NCBI GenBank assembly: GCA_024234875.1
Contig: JACKNM010000002.1
Location: forward strand, 496,001 to 560,000
DNA length: 64,000 nt
Source: Ectothiorhodospiraceae bacterium
GTDB lineage: Bacteria; Pseudomonadota; Gammaproteobacteria; HK1
Direction: 5' to 3'
Shown here one piece after another: positions 17,071 through 24,818 of the stretch. Each line of letters opens with the position of its first letter. The first letter of the stretch is position 1. The position numbers and the translations under genes were made by a program. The notes under the pieces were generated by a model. The model ran no database searches, was not told where the DNA came from, and saw nothing but the letters and a program-made list of their open reading frames with translations.

Positions 17071-17095
17071 GCGCCGGGCGGGATCCCGCGCCGGC
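17071..17095. terminator. Imperfect stem-loop between convergent DUF35 and PEP-CTERM genes
   Basis: GCCGG pairs with CCGGC around an inner CGGGATCCCG palindrome, with one-sided bulges. It lies in the 40-base gap between two convergent stops and has no T-run. Possible shared transcript end. Confidence 0.35.
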
Positions 17096-17974
17096 TCAGC
17101 CCCGGGCCGCGAGTCGCCGGCGCCGGGCCGCCGAGGCGCCGAGCAGGCCGAGCGAGAGCAGCGCGATGCTCGCCGGCTCCGGCACGTCGGCGGTCTCGAA
17201 GAAGAAGTCCACGCGGCCGCCGTAGAAGTCCTCGCCGACGATCTGGTCGTCGGCGGTGACGTACTCGAGCGTGCCGCGGAACAGGATGCGCCCGGTCGCG
17301 GTCACTCCGCCCGCCCCGAGGAACGCGGCGATGCTGCTGTCCGGCACCCCCGGGGTCGACCAGTGGATGAAGCCGTCGGTCTCGAGCGCGCCGGCGAGAT
17401 CCACGGTGAAGCCGGTCGCGGTCGGGAGCAGGTTGTTGAGATCGATGATGATCGAGCTGCCGTCCCCGTTGCCGCCGCGCATGCTCGAGTTGCGCACGGT
17501 GCCACCACCAGCGGGACCGACGCCGGTCACGTTGTAGTCGTTCAGGGCCCAGTCGACCGGACCGGCGACCGCCACGCTGAGCGTGTTGTCGACGTTGTCG
17601 ACCGCATTCAGCACCGGCGCCGGCACGCTGCCGTCGTTGGTCGGCGCCTCGACCACCAGGTCGAAGCCGAACTGGCTGCCGCCGAACGGCTGCCCGGAGA
17701 AGATGGCGTTCCAGCTGAGGAAACCCGGACCCGGATCGAGGTCGTCGTCGAGGAACTGGAACGCGGCGCCGACGCTCGCGCCCGGCCCCAGCCGCGCGGC
17801 CAGATATGCCTGGTTCGCCGGGGTCTCGGCGGCGCCGGCGTTGTAGACCACCGAGATGCCGCCCTGGCTGATGAAGCCGAGCGGGATCTCACCGGCGAGG
17901 GCCATGGGGGTCGCCAGCGCGGCGGCCATGGTGACGACGAGTCGACGGGCAGTGAGCGTGGCGTTGCGTGGCAT
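17096..17974 (-). CDS. PEP-CTERM sorting domain protein
   Basis: The ATG at 17974 has AGGAGGAA directly upstream and gives 292 residues. A signal peptide (LVVTMAAALATPMALAGE) leads into a beta-rich, aspartate- and glycine-rich body without recognisable enzymatic motifs. The C-terminus is DVPEPASIALLSLGLLGAS followed by an arginine cluster, the PEP motif, membrane helix and basic tail removed by exosortase. Such proteins are surface or matrix proteins tied to exopolysaccharide. No exosortase (EpsH/XrtA) is in the window, although an exopolysaccharide locus begins 6 kb downstream. The specific role is unknown. Confidence 0.9.
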   Translation of the reverse strand: MPRNATLTARRLVVTMAAALATPMALAGEIPLGFISQGGISVVYNAGAAETPANQAYLAARLGPGASVGAAFQFLDDDLDPGPGFLSWNAIFSGQPFGGSQFGFDLVVEAPTNDGSVPAPVLNAVDNVDNTLSVAVAGPVDWALNDYNVTGVGPAGGGTVRNSSMRGGNGDGSSIIIDLNNLLPTATGFTVDLAGALETDGFIHWSTPGVPDSSIAAFLGAGGVTATGRILFRGTLEYVTADDQIVGEDFYGGRVDFFFETADVPEPASIALLSLGLLGASAARRRRLAARG

Positions 17975-18416
17975 GGTTCCTCCTGAACTGGGTCGGTGGA
18001 TCTCCGCGACCACTCGGCCGCGACGGCGCGCTGGTGGATGCAAGATCCTCGCCACAAACCTCCAACCCATTGAATCGAAAAAATTGTTTACCGCATCGGA
18101 CGAGGCTGCCCGCGGTCGTGGGTGGCTTCTGTAAGGAATCCCGACACGCCGTGGCCGGTCGCCGTCGCCACCGCGTTGGCGACCAGGGCGGACGTGACGC
18201 CGGGCGGGACCGGCTTCGAGGCGCGCGAGGCCGACGGCATCACGATGGCCATGCCGGTCACGCGGCCATCGACCGAGAACGAACCGTTCGGCGAGTGACC
18301 GGCATCACGAAGTCGCGCCACGCTCGGGTCTAGCGTGATGTCGACGGCGCACCCACCGTGTATCCGGGGCGCCGACGACGCATTCGGCACGCTGTCTTGC
18401 AGCGGAGGGTTCGGAC
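17975..18416. other. Intergenic stretch between PEP-CTERM and Nif11-type peptide genes
   Basis: These 442 bases separate two divergent genes. Near 18068-18092 is the only clearly AT-rich patch in the neighbourhood, with a run of A residues on the plus strand; it may hold promoter elements for either gene but shows no consensus. Bases 18206-18298 carry a DUF35-like gene remnant, listed separately. GGAGG at 18404-18408 is the ribosome binding site of the Nif11-type gene. Confidence 0.4.
18206..18298 (+). pseudogene. Remnant of a DUF35 gene (3' end only)
   Basis: One plus-strand frame reads GTGFEAREADGITMAMPVTR and stops at TGA 18296-18298. It aligns without gaps to the C-terminus of the DUF35 protein encoded at 16606-17055 (IGFEPREADGATAFLPVARLS): about two thirds of 21 positions agree by eye, including the GFExREADGxT run, and the DNA is similar too. 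No zinc ribbon or OB-fold sequence is recognisable upstream, so only the end of a duplicated or replaced gene seems to survive. Confidence 0.5.
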
Positions 18417-18746
18417 ATGAGCAAGAAGTCGTTGGAAGCCTTCATGGCACGTCTCGAGGAAGACGCCGAGCTGCGCGCGGCGGCGCGCGGGCTGGCCGAG
18501 AAGGGTAAGGGCACGTCGCTCGGCGCGGTCACCGAGCTCGCCCGCAAGAAGGGTTACGACTTCACCGCCGAGGAGGTGAGCGGGCAGCTCGCGGGCGAGC
18601 TCGACGAGTCACAGCTCGAGAGCGTGGCCGGCGGTCTCCTGCCGGCAACGACGCTCACCTCCATCAAGTGGAGTGCGTTCCCCAAGGTCCAGATCTACCT
18701 CGCGGGCCAGTCGCCCTCGAGCGGCGACTACTACTTCAAGTTCTGA
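18417..18746 (+). CDS. Nif11-type leader RiPP precursor peptide
   Basis: This 109-residue protein has a strong ribosome binding site (GGAGGG). Residues 1-73 follow the Nif11-like leader: MSKKSLEAFMARLEEDAEL, then a helix, ARKKGYDFTAEEV and the end GELDESQLESVAGG. Cleavage after GG would release a 36-residue core that starts LLPATTLTSIKWS and ends SGDYYFKF. The core has no cysteine but contains serine, threonine, tyrosine, lysine and aromatic residues. Nif11 leaders guide precursors of proteusins, lanthipeptides and other RiPPs. The next gene is an NPPY-type methyltransferase, 71 bases downstream, a candidate tailoring enzyme. No LanM, YcaO, rSAM or C39 exporter is adjacent. Confidence 0.8.
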   Translation: MSKKSLEAFMARLEEDAELRAAARGLAEKGKGTSLGAVTELARKKGYDFTAEEVSGQLAGELDESQLESVAGGLLPATTLTSIKWSAFPKVQIYLAGQSPSSGDYYFKF

Positions 18747-18817
18747 CCGGTGGCCGCGAGCGTCGCCTCGCGCTCGCGGCGGGGATCCGTGAGAGCCCGC
18801 ACGACCGGGTGGCGGCC

Positions 18818-20311
18818 GTGACCCTGGCCGAGCCGCCTCCGACCGCGCCGCCGGGGGCGGCGGCGCGGGTGCGCGCAGCGTTGCGGGCCGCGGGCATCGA
18901 CGAGGGTGGTATCGCCGACGTGCTCGGCGCTCGCGCTCCCGCCGGCCTCGGCCCGGCCGGTCTCGGCCGGCGGCTCGGCGGCCAGGACCCGCGCGCGATC
19001 CTGCTGCGGCTGTTCCTGGCCGAGACGTCGGTCCCGGTCGGTGTGGTGCGGACCGCGCTCGGCGCCGAGACTCTCGATGCACTGCGGACCTGCGGGTTGG
19101 TCCGGGTCGCCGGCGGGCGGGTGCGCCCGTGTGTCGCCATCGAGCCGATCGGCGGGCTGCTGGTCACCTACGATCGGCGCTCGCGGCACCGCGCGCACAC
19201 CGCGGACTACGTCCTCGGCCCCGGCCCGGTGACCCGGCGCCTGGCGGACCTCGCGGTGCCTTGCCCGCGAGGGCGCGTGCTCGACCTCGGGTGTGGTTCC
19301 GGCACCCTGGCTCTGCTGTCGGCCGCCGCCGGCGCGACGGTCACCGGCGTCGACGTCAACCCGCGTGCCATCGCGTTCGCCCGCTTCAACGCCGCTCTGA
19401 ACGCGCTCGACGACGTCGAGTTGCTGGTCGGCGATCTGTTCGCCCCGGTGGCCGGCCGCCGCTTCGACCGCATCCTCTGCAATCCACCCTACGTGGTGTC
19501 GCCGGCGCGGACCTACACCTATCGCGACGCCGCCACCGACGTCTGCGCGACCATCGCTCGAGACATGCCGGCACACCTCGCTCCCGGAGGCGTCGGTCAG
19601 ATGCTCGCAAACTGGCCTTGCCGCCATGGGCAGGGCTGCCGCGAAACGCCGGCCGCGTGGCTCCCCGATGACGGCGCCGATCTTCTGGTGCTCGCCGGCG
19701 ACGGCCTCGACCCGGTCGCGTACGCGGAGACCTGGCTTCGGCAGGAGCACGCCGACGACCGGGTGCTCGCCAACGAGCTCGATGCCTGGCTCGCCTACTA
19801 TCGCGAGCAGGACATCGGGTGGCTGGGCGAGGGGCTGGTGACCGTCCATCGGCCGGTTGGCCGCGCGCCGTGGCGCGAGGTCCGCGCAATGCCCGAGACG
19901 AGCGGCGCGGCCGGCGCATCGATCGGCAACCTCGTCGCCGCCCGCGACTGCCTCGCCCGATGCACGGACGACGCGAGCCTGCTCGCGCTGCGGCTGATGG
20001 CGCCACCAGGGGTCGAGTTGCGCGAGCGGCGCCGCGCCGGCATCGACGGCTGGGACGCCCCGGTATTCGAGGTGGTCGCTCGCCGCGGACTACGCCTCGC
20101 GGTGCGGGTCGACGCCGTCGGCGCCGCGATCGTCCGCCGTCTCGACGGGCACCTGACGCTTGCCGAGGCGGCGGCCGCGGTCGCCGACCGCGCCGGTGTC
20201 GACGTGAGCGCGCTCACCGACGGTCTGCCCTCGCTCGTCCGCGCCCTGATGCAGGTCGGCCTGCTGATCCCGCGCGAGCCAATCCGTGAGCCAATCATTG
20301 CCGCACGCTGA
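18818..20311 (+). CDS. NPPY-type SAM methyltransferase with C-terminal winged-helix-like domain
   Basis: A GTG at 18818 gives 497 residues; the start is uncertain because the frame is open upstream through the Nif11-type gene, and a GTG at 18809 is also possible. An N-terminal helical domain (1-120) precedes the SAM loop VLDLGCGSGTLALLS (about 134-148) and CNPPYVVSP (201-209), the motif of methyltransferases that act on amide or exocyclic nitrogens. The architecture resembles DUF7059/MTS proteins. The last 90 residues (RLDGHLTLAEAAAAV to MQVGLLIP) look like a small winged-helix or PqqD-like fold. Position directly after a RiPP precursor suggests peptide methylation, but rRNA or protein targets remain possible. 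Confidence 0.75.
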   Translation: MTLAEPPPTAPPGAAARVRAALRAAGIDEGGIADVLGARAPAGLGPAGLGRRLGGQDPRAILLRLFLAETSVPVGVVRTALGAETLDALRTCGLVRVAGGRVRPCVAIEPIGGLLVTYDRRSRHRAHTADYVLGPGPVTRRLADLAVPCPRGRVLDLGCGSGTLALLSAAAGATVTGVDVNPRAIAFARFNAALNALDDVELLVGDLFAPVAGRRFDRILCNPPYVVSPARTYTYRDAATDVCATIARDMPAHLAPGGVGQMLANWPCRHGQGCRETPAAWLPDDGADLLVLAGDGLDPVAYAETWLRQEHADDRVLANELDAWLAYYREQDIGWLGEGLVTVHRPVGRAPWREVRAMPETSGAAGASIGNLVAARDCLARCTDDASLLALRLMAPPGVELRERRRAGIDGWDAPVFEVVARRGLRLAVRVDAVGAAIVRRLDGHLTLAEAAAAVADRAGVDVSALTDGLPSLVRALMQVGLLIPREPIREPIIAAR

Positions 20312-20361
20312 CCCGCGGTTCAGGATGTGCGCGGATGTTCACCTTCGACGAGGCGGAGACG

Positions 20362-21156
20362 ATGGCGAGTCTGGCGGGACGGATGGCGGTGGTGACCGGC
20401 GCGGGGTCGGGGATCGGTCGGGCGATCGTGCTCGAGATGGCGGCGCGCGGCGCGGCAGTTGCGGCGGTCGACATCGATCTGGCGGCGGCGCGCGAGACCG
20501 CGGCCGACGCCGAGGCGGCCGGGGGACGAGCCCGCGCCTACGGCGCGGACGTGAGCGTGGCGAGCGCGATCGACGCCGCCGTCGACGCCGCGATCGCGGA
20601 CCTCGGGCCGCTCGACATCATGGTCAACAACGCCGGCATCCTCGACGGCTACTTCGACGTCGACGAGATGGACGAGAAGACCTGGCGGCGGGTCATCGAC
20701 ATCGACCTCACCGGGGTCTTCCTCGGCTGCAAGCGGGCGGTGCGCGAGATGCTGCCACGCGGCCAGGGGCGGATCGTCAACATCTCCTCCACCGCCGGCC
20801 TGAACGGCACCGGCGGCGGCGCCGCCTACATCGCCGCCAAGCACGGGGTGGTCGGGCTCACCCGCCAGATGGCGGTGGTCTACGGCGCGCGCGGCCTCAA
20901 CGTCAACTGCGTCTGCCCCGGCGCGGTGCCGACCGGGATCCGCAAGCACAGCCAGGCGATGCTGGGCCCCGACATCCCGGACATCAGCCAGCGCGGGGTC
21001 GCGGTCAACGACGAGCAGGTGCGCGCCCTGGTGCCGATGCAGCGCCGGGGCCGCGCCGAGGACATCGCCAACGCGGTGTGCTTCCTGGCCGGCGCGGAGG
21101 CCGATTACGTCAACGGCCACACCCTGGTGGTCGACGGCGGCTGGCGCGCCAAGTAG
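20362..21156 (+). CDS. Short-chain dehydrogenase/reductase
   Basis: GGAG before the ATG at 20362 favours this start (264 residues); an in-frame ATG at 20335 would add nine. TGAGSGIGRA is the cofactor-binding TGxxxGxG motif, NNAGI is the NAG motif and NISSTAGLNG plus AAYIAAKHG supplies catalytic Ser, Tyr (YxxxK) and Lys. CVCPGAVPTGI is the usual PG loop. An aspartate at the end of beta-2 (AVDID) points to NAD(H). It is a classical SDR of about 260 residues; substrate unknown. The gene stands between the methyltransferase gene and the GH97 gene. Confidence 0.92.
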   Translation: MASLAGRMAVVTGAGSGIGRAIVLEMAARGAAVAAVDIDLAAARETAADAEAAGGRARAYGADVSVASAIDAAVDAAIADLGPLDIMVNNAGILDGYFDVDEMDEKTWRRVIDIDLTGVFLGCKRAVREMLPRGQGRIVNISSTAGLNGTGGGAAYIAAKHGVVGLTRQMAVVYGARGLNVNCVCPGAVPTGIRKHSQAMLGPDIPDISQRGVAVNDEQVRALVPMQRRGRAEDIANAVCFLAGAEADYVNGHTLVVDGGWRAK

Positions 21157-21282
21157 ACGCGGCGTGGTGTGCCGGCGGTCTCAGCGCGGCACCGCCGGCC
21201 GCGCGTCGCGTCGCCCGTGGGGTTACCCTGCGCCGAGTCGCCAACGCCAGGCCGGTCGGGGCACCGGCGGGAGTCGCCGCTG

Positions 21283-23598
21283 ATGAGCAATCACCGCGCA
21301 CGACGAGCCGTCTGCAGCGTGCTGGGCGCCGCCCTGGCGCTGCTCGCGCACGGGCTCGCCATGGCGGTGACCACCAGCTCGCCCGACGGCCGCCTGCAAG
21401 TCGAGATCGACCGTCAGGACCTCGGTGCCAGCGTCGGGCGCTATCCGGCCGGCGAGGCGTGGTACATGCGCGCCACCCGCGACGGGGCGACGGTGCTCGA
21501 CTGGTCGCCGCTGGGGCTCCGGCTCGCCGGCGCCGACCTGCGGCTCGGGCTGGACCTGGTGGGACAGACCACCGAGTCGGTCGAGGGGGACTACACGCTC
21601 CTCCACGGCAAGCGTCGCGCCGTGAGCTACGCCGCCAACGAGACCGTGCTGTCGCTCGCCCCCACCAGCGGACCGGGGCTCGAGGTGGTGCTGCGGGTCT
21701 TCGACGACGGCTTCGCGGTCCGCTACCGACTCGACGGCAGTGGACCGGTCACCGTCGACGCCGAGCACACCGCGTTCCGCATCCCGTCCGGCGCCATCGC
21801 GTATCTCTCCGACGCGCTGTTCCCCGACCTCTTCTTCCCGAGCTTCGAGGCGCCCTACGTCCCGCGCGTGGTCGGGACCAACGGCCCGGGCGACGGCTTC
21901 TACTATCCGGCGCTGTTCGCGCTCGGTGACGGCCAGAACTTCGTCCTGCTCCACGAGGCGGGGCTCGACGAGCACTACGTGGGCACCCGCCTCGACGCCG
22001 ATGCCACCGACCGGGTGTACCAGGTCCGCTTCCCCTCGCCGGGCGAGGGCGACCCGGCCGCGCCCACCACGGTCGTCGACGCGCGGCCACTGGCCACGCC
22101 CTGGCGCGTGGTGATGGTCGGTACGCTCTCGACCCTGGTCGCGAGTGATCTCGTCACCCACCTCGGCTCCGATCTCCATCCCGCCTTCGGCGGCGACACG
22201 AGCTGGATCCGCCCCGGCAAGGCCGCGTGGTCGTGGTGGAGTCAGGACACCGGCCTGCCGCCACTACAGCGCGAGTACGTCGACTCGGCGTACGAGTTCG
22301 GCTGGCAACACATCGTGGTCGACGCCGGATGGGCGGGATGGCCCGACGCGGACGCCGAGGTCGAGGCTCTCGCCGAGTACGCGGCCACCCGCGGCATCGG
22401 GGTCTTCCTCTGGTACAACTCGGGCGGGCCGAACAACGCCATCTCCGAGGTGCCGCGCGACCGCCTGAACGATCTCGCCGCGATGCGCGCCGAGCTCGCC
22501 CGGCTGCGTACGATGGGTGTGGCGGGGGTCAAGGTCGACTTCTTCCGCGGCGACAAGCAGGCCAACATCCGCCAGTACCGCGAGCTGCTCCGTGCCGCGG
22601 CCGAGAACCGGCTGATGGTCGTCTTCCACGGCTCGACGCCGCCGCGCGGCTGGCGCCGCGAGTTCCCGAACCTGCTCACCAGCGAGTCGGTAATCGGGAC
22701 CGAGTGGTACAAGAGCCAGTTCTGGGATGCGCCGAAGGCGATCCACAACGTCGCCCTGCCGTTCATTCGCAACGTGGTCGGCGCGATGGACTACACGCCG
22801 CTCGCCTTCGAGTCAGCGCTGGCGCTCCACGGCATCACCTACGGCCACCAGATCGCGCTGCCGGTGGTCTACGAGTCCGCCATGCAGACCTTCGCCGACC
22901 GCGCCGACGCGAGCCCGAGCGAGGGGTTCCGCGCGCTCTTCGCCCGCTTCCCGTACTTGCGCGAGTTGCTGCGCGAGCTACCCACCACCTGGGACGAGAC
23001 ACGCCTGCTCGAGGGCCATCCGAGCAGCCACGCGGTGCTCGCGCGCCGCTCCGGCGGGCGTTGGTACATCGGCGGGATCAACGGCAACGACGTCGCCGTT
23101 GCGGTGTCGGTCGCGGTCTCGCAGTTCCCGGCGGCGGTCTACGACGCCCATCTCGTGGCCGACGGCACGACGCCCGACGACCTCACCGAGTCGACGGTCG
23201 TCGCCGGCTCCGAGACCGTGGTGAACGTGACGATGGCACCGCGCGGCGGGTTCTTGCTGGCCCTGGTGCCGCGCTCCGAGCACTCCCCGTTTCGCGACGA
23301 TCCGCGCGAGGGCGAGTGGCGGGTGTCACCGTGGATGGGCCACCTCGACGACCAGCTCTACCCGTGGGTGAACCACCGTGAGCACGGCTGGTTCCGCGCC
23401 CTGACCGACGACGCGAGCTCGTTCGTCACCCAATCGGAGGCCGACGGCATTCGCTGGACGAGCGAGACGCTGTATCCGTTGATGTACGACTACGCGCGCG
23501 GGCAGTGGCTCTACTACATCGTCGACTCGGCCGACCCACGCGTCTTCTTCTACTACGACACCACGCTCGGGCGGTGGCTACCGCTACCGCCGCCCTGA
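21283..23598 (+). CDS. Secreted glycoside hydrolase family 97 protein with C-terminal extension
   Basis: The ATG at 21283 gives 771 residues with a signal peptide (VCSVLGAALALLAHGLAMAV). Next comes the GH97 N-terminal beta-sandwich (LSLAPTSGPGLEVVLRVFDD, FAVRYRLDG), a (beta/alpha)8 barrel with WSWWSQDTG, IVVDAGWAGW, GVFLWYNSGG, GVKVDFFRGDKQ and TSESVIGTEWYK, and a C-terminal sandwich. GH97 enzymes are alpha-glucosidases or alpha-galactosidases; KVDFF places an aspartate where retaining members have the nucleophile. After about residue 690 there is an extra segment of about 90 residues rich in Trp and Tyr (SPWMGHLDDQLYPWVNHREH, GQWLYYIVDS) that is not part of GH97. Confidence 0.88.
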   Translation: MSNHRARRAVCSVLGAALALLAHGLAMAVTTSSPDGRLQVEIDRQDLGASVGRYPAGEAWYMRATRDGATVLDWSPLGLRLAGADLRLGLDLVGQTTESVEGDYTLLHGKRRAVSYAANETVLSLAPTSGPGLEVVLRVFDDGFAVRYRLDGSGPVTVDAEHTAFRIPSGAIAYLSDALFPDLFFPSFEAPYVPRVVGTNGPGDGFYYPALFALGDGQNFVLLHEAGLDEHYVGTRLDADATDRVYQVRFPSPGEGDPAAPTTVVDARPLATPWRVVMVGTLSTLVASDLVTHLGSDLHPAFGGDTSWIRPGKAAWSWWSQDTGLPPLQREYVDSAYEFGWQHIVVDAGWAGWPDADAEVEALAEYAATRGIGVFLWYNSGGPNNAISEVPRDRLNDLAAMRAELARLRTMGVAGVKVDFFRGDKQANIRQYRELLRAAAENRLMVVFHGSTPPRGWRREFPNLLTSESVIGTEWYKSQFWDAPKAIHNVALPFIRNVVGAMDYTPLAFESALALHGITYGHQIALPVVYESAMQTFADRADASPSEGFRALFARFPYLRELLRELPTTWDETRLLEGHPSSHAVLARRSGGRWYIGGINGNDVAVAVSVAVSQFPAAVYDAHLVADGTTPDDLTESTVVAGSETVVNVTMAPRGGFLLALVPRSEHSPFRDDPREGEWRVSPWMGHLDDQLYPWVNHREHGWFRALTDDASSFVTQSEADGIRWTSETLYPLMYDYARGQWLYYIVDSADPRVFFYYDTTLGRWLPLPPP

Positions 23599-23608
23599 TC
23601 TGGCCTGC

Positions 23609-23727
23609 CCTGAGCTTGTCGAAGGGTCGAAAGGTCGAAGCCGCCGCGGGCGGACACGGGGACCCGCCCCTACGAGGTGACGCGGCGTCGGCGGTGATCC
23701 GGCAGGGGCGGCCCCCCGTGGTCGCCC
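23609..23727. repeat. Intergenic repeat element: CTTGTCGAAGG motif plus long imperfect inverted repeat
   Basis: CCTGAGCTTGTCGAAGG lies at 23609-23625, followed by two more GTCGAA units. Then an inverted repeat has arms at 23648-23674 (begins GGGCGGACACGGGGACCCG) and 23703-23727, whose reverse complement begins GGGCGACCACGGGGGGCCG. Both kinds of motif occur as dispersed intergenic repeats in many GC-rich genomes. The element sits between the convergent GH97 and glycosyltransferase genes and may act as a transcript end. Confidence 0.6.
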
Positions 23728-23753
23728 ACCCACCGACGACCACCAAACCCGCC

Positions 23754-24818
23754 TCAGTGCTCGGGGATCTGCACCGTGCTACCGCGGGCGCGCAGCACGT
23801 GCCCGTAGGCATCGAGCAAACGATCGACGTACGCATCCCAGTGATACTGCCGGGCCAGCGTCGCATTGCGCCGGCCGAGCTCGGTGACTCGCCCAGGGTC
23901 CGACCACAACGCGCGCAACGCCCGCACCAGCGCCTCGCGGTCGCCCACCGCGAAGCGTTCGCCGGCGAACTCGAGCGGCACGCTGGAGGCGACCGCGCAC
24001 CCGGATGCCATGGCCTCGACGAGGGCGATGCCGAACGTCTCGGCGTGGGACGGGAAGACGAAGATCGAGGCACGCGCGAGCTGCTCGCGTAGCGGCGCTC
24101 CGGACTCGAACTCCACCAGCTCGACGTTCGCGAGCGCCGCCCCGCGCACCCGAGCCTGGCCCTCGCCCCAGCCGACGAGGCGAAAGGGGATCTCCGGCAG
24201 CACGCGGGCGGCGGCCAGCAGGTCGTCGAGCCCCTTTCTCGTCTCCAACTTGCCGACGAACAGGACCACCGGCTCCTTGGGTCCGTCGGCGCGATAACGC
24301 TCGAGCTCGACTCCCGGACTGGTCACCGAGGTCCGCGTCGCGTCGACCCCCATCGCGATCCCCTCCTGCCGCGAGAACTCGCTGAGGAAGGCCATCCAGT
24401 CGTAGCGACGCGTCAGGACGAAGCGCTCCCACCGCTCACACGCCGGCCCGAGCCGGTCGCCCTTGAGATCGCGCCACGCCGCTCCGAAGAGCCCGAGCAC
24501 GGAGCAGACCACCGGCCGCCGCACCAGCCAGCCAGCCGCCAGACTGGGAATCGCGGCGTGATAGGTGAAGGTCTGCACGATGTCGGCGTGGCGCGCCCGC
24601 CCGGCGATGGCCGCCAGCGAGAGGTTCATTCGATAGGGGTGAATCGGTAGACGCGTCACCGCGACGCCTGCGTGCTCGGTGTCGGCGGGATCTCCAGCGG
24701 TGAGCACCTCGACGTCGACGCCGCGGGCCATGAGACCGCGCGCGGTCTGCAGGACCACGATCTCCCCGCCGCCGCGAATGTCCGGAGGGAAGCGATCGTG
24801 GGTGAGGAGAACCCTCAC
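23754..24818 (-). CDS. Glycosyltransferase, GT4 family
   Basis: The GTG at 24818 overlaps the epimerase stop (GTGA) and gives 354 residues starting VRVLLTHDRFPPDIRGGGE, the usual donor/acceptor glycine loop of GT4 enzymes. The C-terminal half has VVLFVGKLETRKGLDDLL and HAETFGIALVEAMASG, the EX7E motif that contacts the nucleotide-sugar. It transfers a sugar with retention, presumably to a lipid-linked repeat unit at the cytoplasmic membrane. It is the last gene of the leftward half of the exopolysaccharide locus. Confidence 0.9.
   Translation of the reverse strand: MRVLLTHDRFPPDIRGGGEIVVLQTARGLMARGVDVEVLTAGDPADTEHAGVAVTRLPIHPYRMNLSLAAIAGRARHADIVQTFTYHAAIPSLAAGWLVRRPVVCSVLGLFGAAWRDLKGDRLGPACERWERFVLTRRYDWMAFLSEFSRQEGIAMGVDATRTSVTSPGVELERYRADGPKEPVVLFVGKLETRKGLDDLLAAARVLPEIPFRLVGWGEGQARVRGAALANVELVEFESGAPLREQLARASIFVFPSHAETFGIALVEAMASGCAVASSVPLEFAGERFAVGDREALVRALRALWSDPGRVTELGRRNATLARQYHWDAYVDRLLDAYGHVLRARGSTVQIPEH

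Noticed and set aside
18237..18251. Sigma-54-like TGGC-N8-ATGC on the minus strand upstream of the PEP-CTERM gene
   Set aside because: PEP-CTERM genes can depend on RpoN, but the site is about 260 bases from the start codon, lies in the DUF35 remnant and matches only the core dinucleotides.
18088..18390. 100-residue minus-strand frame in the PEP-CTERM/Nif11 gap
   Set aside because: No ribosome binding site or domain, and the plus strand of the same bases shows DUF35 homology.
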